DNA from: Enterococcus sp. 5H
Lineage (GTDB): Bacteria; Bacillota; Bacilli; Lactobacillales; Enterococcaceae
Direction of reading: 5' to 3'
Length of the DNA: 64,000 bases
NCBI RefSeq assembly: GCF_028128615.1
Contig: NZ_AMDP01000002.1
Coordinates: forward strand, 528,245 to 592,244
Both the position numbers and the translations under genes were made by a program. This document shows, one piece after another, positions 17,114 to 26,326 of the stretch. Each line of letters starts with the position of its first letter. The stretch's first letter is position 1. A model generated the notes under the pieces. The model was not told where the DNA came from and did no database searches. It saw only the letters and a program-made list of their open reading frames with translations.

Positions 17114-18532
17114 TTATTTTTTCTTCTTTTTCTTCTTCTTATTTTTCTTAACCATGCGATTCATCGCCATTTTACCAAGTTTACCTTTGATGCCGCCGCC
17201 GAGCATTTGATCCATTCCCGGAATGTCCATATTGCCTTTTGACATTTGCTGCATCATTTTTTTCGACTCTTTAAATTGTTTAATCATACGATTAACTTCT
17301 ACTACATTATTTCCAGAACCAGCAGCGATTCTACGACGTCTGCTAGGATTTAGCAAATCTGGGTTTTCTCTTTCAGCCGGTGTCATCGAAAGAATCATGG
17401 CACGCTTTCTCTCAACATCTTTCGGATCAACTTTAACATTTTCAAGCCCTGGCATATTATTCATACCCGGAATCATTTTTAACAAATCTTCAATCGGTCC
17501 CATGCCCATAACTTGATCTAATTGTTCAATAAAATCATTGAAGTCAAAGCTGTTTTCTTTCATTTTCTTCGCAAGTTCTTCAGCTTTTTGCTCATCGTAG
17601 TCTTGTTGCGCTTTTTCTATTAAGGTCAGCATATCGCCCATACCCAAAATACGGCTAGACATACGATCCGGATGGAAAATTTCTAGATCTGTTAATTTTT
17701 CACCAGAACCGATAAATTTAATCGGTGCTCCAGTAACCGCACGAATCGAAAGCGCTGCTCCGCCACGCGTGTCACCGTCTAATTTGGTAATCACAACCCC
17801 AGTAATCCCAAGTTGTTGATTAAAGCTATCAGCAACATTGACTGCATCTTGCCCAGTCATTGCATCAACTACAAGTAAAATATCGTCAGGTTGAGCAACT
17901 TCTTTGATCTGCTTTAGTTCATCCATCAAAGTTTCATCGATATGCAAACGACCTGCCGTATCAATTAACACATAGTCATTTTTCTTTTCTTTGGCTAACG
18001 CCATCCCTTGACGAACAATCTCAACTGGATTAGTATCCGTACCCATATCAAAAACAGGAACTTCTAATTGTTGTCCCAAAACTTTTAACTGGTCAATCGC
18101 AGCTGGACGATATACATCGGCTGCAATCATTAGTGGACGAGCATTTTCAGTTTTAATTAAATGGTTGGCTAATTTTCCGCCAAAGGTTGTTTTACCTGCC
18201 CCTTGTAAACCAACCATCATAATGACTGTTGGAATACGGTCAGATTTATTTAACCCTACTGTCTCAGAACCTAACGTTGCCGTTAATTCTTCGTCAACAA
18301 TTTTAACAATCTGCTGAGCTGGTGACAAGCTTTCTAATACTTCCACACCAACAGCACGTTCCCGAACGCGTTTCGTGAAATCTTTTACTACTTGTAAATT
18401 TACATCGGCCTCTAATAAGGCTAAACGGATTTCCCGCATCATTTCTTTTACGTCAGCTTCAGATACTTTTCCTTTACGACGTAATTTACTCATCGCCTGT
18501 TGCAGGCGGTCTGTTAAACTTTCAAAAGCCAT
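17114..18532 (-). CDS. ffh: Signal recognition particle protein Ffh
   Basis: Ffh is the SRP54 GTPase that delivers membrane and secreted proteins to the Sec translocon with SRP RNA and FtsY. The 472 residues comprise the helical N domain, the G domain with GLQGAGKTT (around residue 107) and DTAGR, and the methionine-rich M domain. The C-terminus ends in an almost pure lysine run. It follows ylxM by four bases, the standard pair. The SRP RNA gene is not in the window. Confidence 0.97.
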   Translation of the reverse strand: MAFESLTDRLQQAMSKLRRKGKVSEADVKEMMREIRLALLEADVNLQVVKDFTKRVRERAVGVEVLESLSPAQQIVKIVDEELTATLGSETVGLNKSDRIPTVIMMVGLQGAGKTTFGGKLANHLIKTENARPLMIAADVYRPAAIDQLKVLGQQLEVPVFDMGTDTNPVEIVRQGMALAKEKKNDYVLIDTAGRLHIDETLMDELKQIKEVAQPDDILLVVDAMTGQDAVNVADSFNQQLGITGVVITKLDGDTRGGAALSIRAVTGAPIKFIGSGEKLTDLEIFHPDRMSSRILGMGDMLTLIEKAQQDYDEQKAEELAKKMKENSFDFNDFIEQLDQVMGMGPIEDLLKMIPGMNNMPGLENVKVDPKDVERKRAMILSMTPAERENPDLLNPSRRRRIAAGSGNNVVEVNRMIKQFKESKKMMQQMSKGNMDIPGMDQMLGGGIKGKLGKMAMNRMVKKNKKKKKKKK

Positions 18533-18536
18533 AATC

Positions 18537-18875
18537 TCATTCCTCTACTTCTTGTATTTGTTCTATATAATTTATCATTGTCTCATCTTTAGGATATGTT
18601 TCTTTCACGTAAATTCTTAGCTTATCCAATAATTCTCCCCGAACAACATAATCAGAAAACAGATGCAATTTTTTTTCATATTCTTCTAAAATTTTTTCTG
18701 TTCGCTTGATATTGTCATAGACTGCTTGTCTGCTAACTTCGTATTCTTCAGCGATTTCACCTAATGAGAAATCATCTGCATAATACATCTCCATATAGTT
18801 CATTTGCTTTTCTGTCAGCAATGTGGAGTAAAATTCAAACAACGCATTCATTCGATTGGTTTTCTCAATTTCCAT
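18537..18875 (-). CDS. ylxM: YlxM, sigma-70-region-4-like partner of Ffh
   Basis: This is a 112-residue helix-turn-helix protein with [14 protein letters not shown] and [21 protein letters not shown]. YlxM-type proteins are encoded before ffh and in streptococci modulate SRP pathway activity. I placed the start at ATG 18875, which has GGAG eight bases upstream. A TTG start seven codons earlier would add an untypical tail and lacks its own ribosome site. It is co-transcribed with ffh. Confidence 0.88.
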   Translation of the reverse strand: MEIEKTNRMNALFEFYSTLLTEKQMNYMEMYYADDFSLGEIAEEYEVSRQAVYDNIKRTEKILEEYEKKLHLFSDYVVRGELLDKLRIYVKETYPKDETMINYIEQIQEVEE

Positions 18876-19043
18876 ACTTGCTGCTCCTATCTTCAATCCC
18901 TTTTAGGTTACCGATTTCAGGTCGATTAGTCAATAGTTCTTGTGCGATTTTCAAGGATTTTTTTGGATTCATTTATCTGGTTGTATAAAGTAGCTGCTCT
19001 TGCTAGATAATGGTTTCCAAAACTTTTAACTATTCATATAATA

Positions 19044-19514
19044 CTATTTAAAATCTTGCTCAAGAGTAGTCTTCCAGTTGTTTTCTGAAATAACCTGAAG
19101 TCCTTTTGATAAAAAATAAGCTGTTGCTACCCCAACACCATTTTTTCGGCTACCTGAAAAATTTCCATCATAAACCTGATCATGACCGCAGGATGGACTG
19201 TTTTCTTTTAAAATAATCGTTGAAATATTTGCCTCTATTAACTTTTGATAGGCAATGATTGCTCCCAGTTTAAATTGTTCTGTCACATCTTCGCCTTTGT
19301 CAGTAATAACCATTGATTGGTTTTTCCAAACATCAAATCCATCCCCGCCCTGAATTTCAGCAGGATCTCTGGGAATTGGCATACCACCTAAAACTTCAGG
19401 ACAAACAAGAATTGCCTGACCATTATCAACTAGTTTTCTTAGTGCATCGACTTCTTTCGCTTGACCATCATAACGACAACAAATTCCTCCAAGACATGAA
19501 CTGATTCCAATCAT
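19044..19514 (-). CDS. DUF523 family protein (YbbK-like)
   Basis: The 156-residue protein has the family cysteine clusters: SSCLGGICCRYDG at the N-terminus and KENSPSCGHDQVYDG later, with CPEVLGGMPIPRDPAEI between. The conserved cysteines suggest metal or Fe-S binding, but no function is established for the family. GAGGG precedes the ATG. It has no evident operon partner; the divergent neighbour is phoP. Confidence 0.85.
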   Translation of the reverse strand: MIGISSCLGGICCRYDGQAKEVDALRKLVDNGQAILVCPEVLGGMPIPRDPAEIQGGDGFDVWKNQSMVITDKGEDVTEQFKLGAIIAYQKLIEANISTIILKENSPSCGHDQVYDGNFSGSRKNGVGVATAYFLSKGLQVISENNWKTTLEQDFK

Positions 19515-19593
19515 TTGCTTCCCTCATTTCAATCTTTTATATTATACCATTTCTTTTGCTTTGAAAGTAGTTTTAGAAACATTCCATAAAGTT

Positions 19594-19621
19594 TTGGCTG
19601 TTTGGAAATCTGTGATAAAAT
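19594..19621 (+). promoter_or_regulatory. Promoter of phoP-phoR
   Basis: -35 TTGGCT (19594-19599), 16 bases, -10 TAAAAT (19616-19621), about 40 bases upstream of the ATG, which has an AAGGAG site. Confidence 0.6.
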
Positions 19622-19661
19622 ATCTTTGTATTTATTTTGCAATCTAAAAGGAGCCAAATAG

Positions 19662-20375
19662 ATGAAAAAAGTGCTAGTTGTCGATGATGAGCCGTCAATC
19701 GTGACATTGTTGACATTTAATTTAGAAAAAGATGGCTATCAAGTTGTCTCAGCCGAAGATGGCGCTGAAGGATTTGAGTTAGCGTTATCTAATCAATTTG
19801 ATTTTATCATTTTGGACGTCATGCTGCCAAATATGGACGGTCTAGAAATTACAAAATCGTTGCGTAGGGAAAAAATTGACACCCCTATTCTAATTTTAAC
19901 TGCTAAAGATGATCAAGTTGACAAAATTATTGGTCTTGAAATTGGTGCAGATGACTATTTAACAAAACCTTTTAGTCCAAGAGAAGTTTTAGCTCGAATG
20001 AAAGCTATTTTCCGTCGCCTAAAGCCCGCTTCTACTCCATCAGAGGAAATCAATGAACCTGTTTCTAAACCGTTAATTTTAGGTGAGATCGCAGTTGATG
20101 AACAGAATTATGAAGTCTCTGTACGAGGTAAAAAGATTGAATTAACACCGAAAGAATTTGAACTATTGGTTTATTTCATGAAGCGTAAAGATCGTGTCAT
20201 CGATCGTGACACTTTATTAGACCGTATTTGGAACTATGATTTTGCAGGTCAAAGTCGAATTGTTGATGTTCATGTCAGCCATTTGCGGGATAAAATCGAA
20301 TTAGATCCTAAACGTCCAATTTATTTAGTAACGGTTCGAGGATTTGGCTATCGCTTTCAGGAACCGAAAAAATGA
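19662..20375 (+). CDS. phoP: Phosphate-response regulator PhoP
   Basis: This is a 237-residue OmpR-type regulator. Its receiver domain has acidic residues Asp8-Asp9, the phosphoacceptor Asp52 in ILDVMLP, and the KPFSPRE loop. A winged helix follows (about 135-235, ending VRGFGYRF). Overlap by four bases with the PhoR-type kinase and the facing pstS gene with a Pho box identify it as the phosphate regulator, not the related VicR. It should activate pstS under phosphate shortage. Confidence 0.88.
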   Translation: MKKVLVVDDEPSIVTLLTFNLEKDGYQVVSAEDGAEGFELALSNQFDFIILDVMLPNMDGLEITKSLRREKIDTPILILTAKDDQVDKIIGLEIGADDYLTKPFSPREVLARMKAIFRRLKPASTPSEEINEPVSKPLILGEIAVDEQNYEVSVRGKKIELTPKEFELLVYFMKRKDRVIDRDTLLDRIWNYDFAGQSRIVDVHVSHLRDKIELDPKRPIYLVTVRGFGYRFQEPKK

Positions 20376-22132
20376 AAAAAAGACAACGGTTTGAGTATAT
20401 TTTAGTCGGTTTAATGATGGCTACTTTATTTATTGGCAGTATTTTTTTAACAAATTACTTCTTTAAAAAAGAATTATTAATACAACAAGAATCCTATTTA
20501 CAAAAAAAAGCTCAATTATTAAAGGAACAACTTTCTTCGGTTTGGTTTGAACAAAATGAACTTCCGCCAGATCAAAAAAATTTGGTCGCTCATTTTGCAA
20601 CCGAAGAAAATGAACGCCTGACTTTAATGAATAATCATGGAGATATTTTTTATGACACTAGTGATGCTGACCTTCATGGTTCAAGAAGCAATCGTCCTGA
20701 AATAAAAGCAATTTTGTCAGGAGCGGATTTTGGTTCTGCGTTAAGAGAAAGTGCGACTTTACATAAGGAACTACTCTACCTAGCGCTTCCTGTTTATCAA
20801 AATAACGAACTTGTCGGAATTATCCGAATTTCAGAAGAAACAACACAGTTTTCTAACAGTATTCAAAGTTTTAGACGGTATATTTTGTTCACTTTAGGGA
20901 TTTTATTTTTGATTATCACTGCATTTGTTTTCTTACTACTTCATCAGAAAAATGAGCCTCTGGTTACCGTTTTACCTGTATTGAAAAAAATTGTAAAGTA
21001 TCCAGATGAAGCTCGATCTATTATTCAAGATTCTCCTGAATGGAATGAATTATATCAAACTGTCAATCTTTTAAGTCAGCAAATGAGCCAAACTTACCTA
21101 GCCTATACTTCTACGGATGAACAATTTCATGCATTATTAGATGAATTAATGATCGGTGTCTTTATTATCGATATTGACGGCAAATTAGAACTAATTAATC
21201 CAAAAATGCTGGAAATTTTATCCATTCAAGCAGAAGATGCTGGTAAAGACTATTTTGAGGTGATCCAAGAACCTGCATTGATTCATTTAATTCATCAAGT
21301 AGTCACAGAAAAAAGTGCTCTCCATCAAGAAATAAAATTGACTACTGCTCCAAATGAAGTCATTTTAGATGTTTCTTTACGTTTTATAGAAGAAGCTGGC
21401 AACCATTATCAAGTGTTAGGGATTGCTTATGATTTAACCCGAGTTCGCCAGTTGGAAAAAATGCAAAAAGATTTCGTTAGTAATGTCTCGCATGAATTAA
21501 AGACACCGGTCACCTCTTTATTAGGCTTTACCGAAACACTACTAGATGGTGCCAAAGATGATCCTGAAACACTTACTCAATTTTTAGAAATCATGCAGCA
21601 AGATGCCACTCGTCTCCAACAATTGATTCAAGAAATTTTGCAACTTTCACGTGACGGTAAAAACATCGCTTATGACAATCAAGAAATAGAATTGTATGCT
21701 TTTACTGAAGAAATCTTACGTTCTTATCGTAAATTAATTAAAGAAAAAAATCTCACAATCAACATTCTTGGGGACAAAAATGATGTTTACTTAACTAAGT
21801 ATGAGTTATTTTATCCAATTATTAAAAATCTGATCGAAAATGCCATTCAGTACTCGCCAAATGAAGGTGAAATTACCATAGACTTTAGTAGTCACGATAC
21901 GCTAATTTATACAGTTAAAGATAATGGTATTGGGATTAGTTTAGAAGACCAAGAGCGCATTTTCGAGCGTTTTTATCGTGTTGATAAAGCACGAAGCCGC
22001 CATTCAGGCGGAACTGGTTTAGGTTTGTCAATTGTTCATAATTACACTGAACTATTAGGTGGTACGGTCTTGATTGACAGTCATCTTGGACTAGGTTCTA
22101 CCTTTACTATTAAATTACCAAAAAGTAAGTAA
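20372..22132 (+). CDS. phoR: Phosphate sensor histidine kinase PhoR (PnpS)
   Basis: This is a 586-residue membrane kinase. There is a first helix at about 11-30, an extracytoplasmic domain of about 140 residues, and a second helix near 165-190. A PAS domain follows (about 245-350), then HisKA with the phosphorylated His in SNVSHELKTPVTSLLG, and an ATPase domain with NLIENAIQYS, DNGIGI and GGTGLGLS. It autophosphorylates and donates to PhoP. Translation is coupled to phoP through ATGA. Confidence 0.88.
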   Translation: MKKRQRFEYILVGLMMATLFIGSIFLTNYFFKKELLIQQESYLQKKAQLLKEQLSSVWFEQNELPPDQKNLVAHFATEENERLTLMNNHGDIFYDTSDADLHGSRSNRPEIKAILSGADFGSALRESATLHKELLYLALPVYQNNELVGIIRISEETTQFSNSIQSFRRYILFTLGILFLIITAFVFLLLHQKNEPLVTVLPVLKKIVKYPDEARSIIQDSPEWNELYQTVNLLSQQMSQTYLAYTSTDEQFHALLDELMIGVFIIDIDGKLELINPKMLEILSIQAEDAGKDYFEVIQEPALIHLIHQVVTEKSALHQEIKLTTAPNEVILDVSLRFIEEAGNHYQVLGIAYDLTRVRQLEKMQKDFVSNVSHELKTPVTSLLGFTETLLDGAKDDPETLTQFLEIMQQDATRLQQLIQEILQLSRDGKNIAYDNQEIELYAFTEEILRSYRKLIKEKNLTINILGDKNDVYLTKYELFYPIIKNLIENAIQYSPNEGEITIDFSSHDTLIYTVKDNGIGISLEDQERIFERFYRVDKARSRHSGGTGLGLSIVHNYTELLGGTVLIDSHLGLGSTFTIKLPKSK

Positions 22133-22133
22133 A

Positions 22134-22183
22134 CTAAAAAGCGTCGAGAAACTTCATTAAGAAATTTTCTCGGCGCTTTTTAG
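22134..22183. terminator. Bidirectional terminator between phoR and pstS
   Basis: CTAAAAAGCGTCGAGAAA (22134-22151) pairs with TTTCTCGGCGCTTTTTAG (22166-22183), with one G-T pair. It is a strong hairpin in the convergent gap. Confidence 0.85.
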
Positions 22184-22199
22184 CATTTAGGGGAAGGTT

Positions 22200-23099
22200 T
22201 TATTTATTGGTAATAGTGCCTGAAACGTCTCGATCGACTTTCATTTCAGTAATTGGCAAGTAGCCTAATTCTTTTACGACACCATTTTGAACATCATCTT
22301 CAAGCATGTAATCAAGAAATGCTTTTACATCTGCATCTGGTTCTCCTTTAGTATACATATGTTCGTAAGACCAGATTTTCCAAGAATTATCTGCTACATT
22401 TTCTTCAGTCGGTTTCACGTCATCAACACTTAAAGCAGTCGTTGAATCATCCATGTATGAAAAAGCAAGATAACTAATTGCTCCAGGTGTTTGTGAAACA
22501 ATCTGACGGACGGTTCCTGATGAGTCCTGTTCCTGTGATTGAACAGCAGTTGCTCCATCCAGACCCCATTTTTCAAACGTCGCTCTTGTTCCACTTCCAC
22601 TTGGTCGGTTGATTACAGCGATTTCCTGATCTTTACCGCCTAAATCTTTCCAATTTGTTGTTTTACCCGTGAAAATATCTATTAATTCCTGTTTACTTAT
22701 ATTTTTAACACCAACGTCTTTATTTACAACAGGACCCATGCCGACAACTGCTACACGATGGTCAACAAGTTTTGAAGCATCAATTCCTGATTTTTCTTCA
22801 GCAAATACATCTGAGTTCCCGATTGTTACCGCCCCATCAGCGACTTGAGAAAGTCCTGTTCCACTACCGCCGCCTTGGACTGAGATAGTATAGTTGGTAT
22901 GCTCTGCCACAAATTGATCTTTTGCAGCGTCTACTAATGGTTGTAAAGCAGTTGAACCTACTGCTACGATTTTAACTGGTTGAGTTGAAATACTCTCTTT
23001 TGATGTACTACTTGAATCAGTTGCTGCTCCTTGATTACCGCATCCTGCCATAACAAGTCCTAGACTTAAAATAATTCCTGTAAACAAACGTTTCTTCAT
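22200..23099 (-). CDS. pstS: Phosphate-binding lipoprotein PstS
   Basis: This is a 299-residue substrate-binding protein of the Pst phosphate importer. The lipoprotein signal ends in the lipobox VMAGC (Cys20). The binding-site segments AVGSTALQPL, GGGSGTGLSQV, and NRPSGSGTRATFEKW match PstS. It faces phoPR and carries a Pho box upstream. No pstC, pstA, pstB or phoU accompanies it: the upstream neighbour is an aminotransferase. The permease and ATPase must therefore be elsewhere, or this is an extra, separately expressed binding protein. Confidence 0.92.
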   Translation of the reverse strand: MKKRLFTGIILSLGLVMAGCGNQGAATDSSSTSKESISTQPVKIVAVGSTALQPLVDAAKDQFVAEHTNYTISVQGGGSGTGLSQVADGAVTIGNSDVFAEEKSGIDASKLVDHRVAVVGMGPVVNKDVGVKNISKQELIDIFTGKTTNWKDLGGKDQEIAVINRPSGSGTRATFEKWGLDGATAVQSQEQDSSGTVRQIVSQTPGAISYLAFSYMDDSTTALSVDDVKPTEENVADNSWKIWSYEHMYTKGEPDADVKAFLDYMLEDDVQNGVVKELGYLPITEMKVDRDVSGTITNK

Positions 23100-23132
23100 C
23101 CTTACACGTCCTTTTCAATTAGTTACAAGCTT

Positions 23133-23196
23133 AGTTTAACAATGCTGTGTTAATTAATTTGCAGATTTATGTAAATAAAAGGTAAAGGAATGTAAA
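23133..23196 (-). promoter_or_regulatory. Pho box and -10 of pstS
   Basis: Three direct repeats are read on the minus strand: TTTACA (23191-23196), TTTACC (23181-23186) and TTTACA (23170-23175). They are spaced 10 and 11 bases, the pattern of Gram-positive PhoP sites. A -10 TAAACT is at 23133-23138. No good -35 is seen, as expected for an activated promoter. Confidence 0.7.
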
Positions 23197-23287
23197 GCTT
23201 TTGTTGAGATAAATGAAACTTAGACAAAATAAAAAATCCACGAAAGTTTATTACACAATTCGCGAATTTCCTATAGGTTTGATTTTA

Positions 23288-24448
23288 TTATTTCATGTAT
23301 TTGCCAATGCGCTCCATAGCCGCTTCCAGTGTTTTCATATCCGCGGCATAACTAATGCGTACATATCCTTCTGCTTCTTGACCAAAAGCAATTCCTGGTA
23401 TAATCGCAACAGCTTGCTTCTGAGCTAGATCAACACAAAATTTCATTGAATCTTGCTCAAAGTTCGCAGGTATTTTTGCAAAAATGTAAAAGGCACCGTT
23501 TGGTCTAGCGACCTCAAAGCCAAAAGATGTCATTTGTTCGTAAACAAAATCACGTCTTTTACGATATTCTTCTTTCATCACAGCGGCATCGTTAATTCCC
23601 TCTACTAATGCACGTACTGCTGCCTTTTGTGAGATCGTTGAAGCAGCTGTCACTAAATATTGGTGAACCTTGATAATCTCAGAAACTAAATACTGCGGTC
23701 CGAAAATAAAGCCAATCCGCCAGCCTGTCATCGCATGTGATTTTGATAATCCATTGATTAAAATTGTTTGTTCTGGAATAAATTCAGCAATTGAAACGTG
23801 CTCATCATCATAAGTTAGCTCACTGTAAATTTCATCACTAATTACAAAAATAGAATAGTTTTTCAAAACATCCGCAATTGCTTTGACTTCTTCACGATTG
23901 TAAGTGACTCCTGTCGGGTTGCTCGGATAGTTTAATATAATTGCTTTGACTTGATCGCCATGTTCAGACATCGCATCTTCAATCATTTCTGGTGTTAAAA
24001 CGAAATTATTTGGGCGTGTATCAATATAGACAGGTTCTGCTTGAGCTAAAGTAATAATTGGTTCATAGCCTGGATAAATTGGCGCTGGCATCAATACTTT
24101 ATCACCCGGTTCTAAAATTGCTAATAGGCTAGCTGAAATTGCCTCAGTCGCACCGACAGTCACTAGAACTTCCGAATTTGACTCATAGCTAACTCCATAT
24201 TTTTCTTTCAAAAAAAATGTTGCCGCTTCACGTACATCAGTCAAACCAGCCATACCAGAATAATGGGAAAAATTATCGTTGATGGCATCATGAGCAGCAG
24301 ACTTTACATGTTCAGGTGTGTTAAAATCTGGTTCACCTAGTGTTAGTTTAATAATCCCTTCTATTCCTGAAACTTGTTCATCAAATTGACGAATTGTTGA
24401 AACAGCAATTTTATAAACTTGTTTATTAAATCTGTTCGATAAATCCAT
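23288..24448 (-). CDS. Class I/II PLP aminotransferase (AspC/PatA-like)
   Basis: This is a 386-residue aminotransferase. NYPSNPTGV, the internal-aldimine Lys in GLSKSHAMTGWRIGF, and the late arginine YVRISYA follow the aspartate/aromatic aminotransferase pattern. Close relatives in Firmicutes act as aspartate or aromatic aminotransferases or as N-acetyl-diaminopimelate aminotransferase. The neighbours do not decide between these. ATG at 24448 has GAGGAG upstream; seven extra codons before it are discarded. It is divergent from a second PLP aminotransferase. Confidence 0.82.
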   Translation of the reverse strand: MDLSNRFNKQVYKIAVSTIRQFDEQVSGIEGIIKLTLGEPDFNTPEHVKSAAHDAINDNFSHYSGMAGLTDVREAATFFLKEKYGVSYESNSEVLVTVGATEAISASLLAILEPGDKVLMPAPIYPGYEPIITLAQAEPVYIDTRPNNFVLTPEMIEDAMSEHGDQVKAIILNYPSNPTGVTYNREEVKAIADVLKNYSIFVISDEIYSELTYDDEHVSIAEFIPEQTILINGLSKSHAMTGWRIGFIFGPQYLVSEIIKVHQYLVTAASTISQKAAVRALVEGINDAAVMKEEYRKRRDFVYEQMTSFGFEVARPNGAFYIFAKIPANFEQDSMKFCVDLAQKQAVAIIPGIAFGQEAEGYVRISYAADMKTLEAAMERIGKYMK

Positions 24449-24572
24449 GAAACACACTCCTCTAGTCAATTAATCACTTTTTCTTAATGGACTTATGATA
24501 TCATAGTACGCCTTAAAATGAAATTTGTATTTCAAAAAATATATTTTTTCTCTTTAAATTCACAGATTACAC

Positions 24573-24601
24573 TTGCTAAACTTGTTTCGCTTCTTTATAG
24601 T
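24573..24601 (+). promoter_or_regulatory. Promoter of the HisC-like gene
   Basis: -35 TTGCTA (24573-24578), 17 bases, -10 TATAGT (24596-24601), then AGGAGG before the ATG. Confidence 0.6.
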
Positions 24602-24630
24602 TAAAGGAAAATATAGGAGGTTAGCACTTA

Positions 24631-25683
24631 ATGAAAGGCATTCGAAAGATTTCACCTTATATTCCTGGCGAACAACCATCTGATCCTACTATGATTAAAT
24701 TAAATACTAATGAAAATCCGTACCCGCCTTCTAAAAATGTTGAACGTGCGCTTAAAGCATTTGAAACCGATCAACTAAAGAGATATAGTTCTGTTGATAA
24801 TGTTGCTTTAAAACAGGCTTTAGCAGCAAAACATAATCTTACACCAGAAAATTTTCTAATCGGCAATGGTTCCGATGAAGTTTTAGCTTTTTGCTTTTTA
24901 GCTTTTTTTAACAGTTCCGACCCTATTTTATTTCCTGATATTACGTATGGTTTTTATAAAGTTTGGGCTGATTTATTTAAGATCCCTTTTAAAGAAATAG
25001 TTTTGGGTAAAGATTTTGACATTAATCTGAATGATTACTTACAGTCCAATGGCGGGATTTTATTCGCTAATCCTAATGCGCCCACAGGTATTGTTAAGCC
25101 TTTAATTGAAATTAAACAGTTGTTGAAACAAAATCAAGATGTCATCGTGATTGTCGACGAAGCTTATATTGATTTTGGTGGTGAATCAGCTGTCATGTTA
25201 TTGGCTGAATTTCCTAATCTAATTATTATTCGAACATTTTCAAAATCTAGTTCTTTAGCAGGATTACGTGTGGGTTATGCAATAGGAAACCCTAAATATA
25301 TCAGGATAGCGGAAAGTATTAAAGCCTCTTTTAATCCCTATTCTGTTGATTCAATAGCTGAGACATTGGCAATCGCTTCTGTTGACGATACAGAGTATTA
25401 TGAAAGTGTTACACAAAAAATTTGCGCTACTAGAGATTGGTTCTCCGAGCAATTAAAAACATTGGGTTTCCAATTTTTACCATCTAAAACAAATTTTTTA
25501 TTGGTTTCACATCCAAACTTGGCGATTGAAGAGCTATATAATTATTTAGTTTCACATAACGTTTATGTTCGCTATTTCCCAACGGTCGAGCGATTAAAAA
25601 ATTATTTACGTATTTCAATTGGGACCCAAGCAGAAATGGAAACAGTCGTTAATTTATTTAAAGAGTTCACGGATTATATTTAA
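24631..25683 (+). CDS. hisC: HisC-type aminotransferase, stand-alone (histidinol-phosphate or aromatic)
   Basis: The 350-residue protein has the HisC layout: KLNTNENPYPPS near the N-terminus, ANPNAPTG, VDEAYIDF, the PLP lysine in RTFSKSSSLAGLRVGY, and YLRISIGT at the end. No other histidine genes are present. Isolated HisC proteins in Firmicutes often work as phenylalanine/tyrosine aminotransferases, so that role is as likely as histidine synthesis. Shine-Dalgarno AGGAGG. Confidence 0.83.
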   Translation: MKGIRKISPYIPGEQPSDPTMIKLNTNENPYPPSKNVERALKAFETDQLKRYSSVDNVALKQALAAKHNLTPENFLIGNGSDEVLAFCFLAFFNSSDPILFPDITYGFYKVWADLFKIPFKEIVLGKDFDINLNDYLQSNGGILFANPNAPTGIVKPLIEIKQLLKQNQDVIVIVDEAYIDFGGESAVMLLAEFPNLIIIRTFSKSSSLAGLRVGYAIGNPKYIRIAESIKASFNPYSVDSIAETLAIASVDDTEYYESVTQKICATRDWFSEQLKTLGFQFLPSKTNFLLVSHPNLAIEELYNYLVSHNVYVRYFPTVERLKNYLRISIGTQAEMETVVNLFKEFTDYI

Positions 25684-25687
25684 ATTT

Positions 25688-25731
25688 AAAACAGGAACGA
25701 AAAGACTTTTACGTCTTTACATTCCTGTTTT
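25688..25731. terminator. Bidirectional terminator between hisC and the lipoprotein gene
   Basis: AAAACAGGAA (25688-25697) pairs with TTCCTGTTTT (25722-25731), with an inner AAAGAC/GTCTTT stem. Confidence 0.8.
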
Positions 25732-25732
25732 A

Positions 25733-26302
25733 TTAATTTGACACATCTTTGATTGAATCAAGTATTTCTTCTAAAAGTTCACCATTTGCATTCTTTTTAC
25801 TTCTTGTCGTCCAAGCAATTTTTTGTGCAAAATGACCTGCGCTTGATTCAACGATATCATAAACATAATACAAATTAATTCCTTCAGTTTTTGCTGTAAT
25901 AAAATAGCGAGTTCCATTCCAACCATTTTGATTGATTACTTGTTCAGATTCATCTGTTACGTCTAGCCAGTCATGGAAATCAACAGCATTTTTAAAAGTA
26001 TTAAAATCCTCATAATCCTCACTTGACTCACTTAAAATCACAGCATACATCGTTTTCCTGCCATTTTCCAAGCTTATATCAGCTTCTTCATTTAAAGCTG
26101 CAGGATCAATTTCCCGCCAACCTTCTGACAAAAAAACTGTAAAAGTGCCATTTTCAGTCTCCAGCGTTACTTCTTCATTCCCCATATTTTCTTGATTTAG
26201 CGTTTCTGCCAGCTCGTCCATTTTAACATTATTAAACGGAGTGCATCCTGTCATTAGTACACTTAACCCCAACACAACAATACTCTTCCCCAATACTTTC
26301 AT
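25733..26302 (-). CDS. Predicted lipoprotein of unknown function
   Basis: This is a 189-residue exported protein with a short signal peptide and the lipobox LMTGC. The mature part is acidic and contains no motif I recognise. Repeated short strands (TLETENGTFTVFLSEGWREI, NGWNGTRYFITAKTEG) suggest a beta-rich fold. ATG at 26302 has GGAGG seven bases upstream. It lies 24 bases behind the LysR gene and could be the third gene of a carbonic anhydrase-LysR-lipoprotein transcript. Confidence 0.72.
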   Translation of the reverse strand: MKVLGKSIVVLGLSVLMTGCTPFNNVKMDELAETLNQENMGNEEVTLETENGTFTVFLSEGWREIDPAALNEEADISLENGRKTMYAVILSESSEDYEDFNTFKNAVDFHDWLDVTDESEQVINQNGWNGTRYFITAKTEGINLYYVYDIVESSAGHFAQKIAWTTRSKKNANGELLEEILDSIKDVSN

Positions 26303-26326
26303 TTGTTCCTCCATGTAAGTTATTCT

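Noticed and set aside
18865..18972. 35-codon minus-strand frame upstream of and overlapping ylxM (starts MNPKKSLKIAQELL)
   Set aside because: It has no ribosome-binding site and overlaps the true ylxM start in another frame. I know no family match. It is more likely leader sequence.
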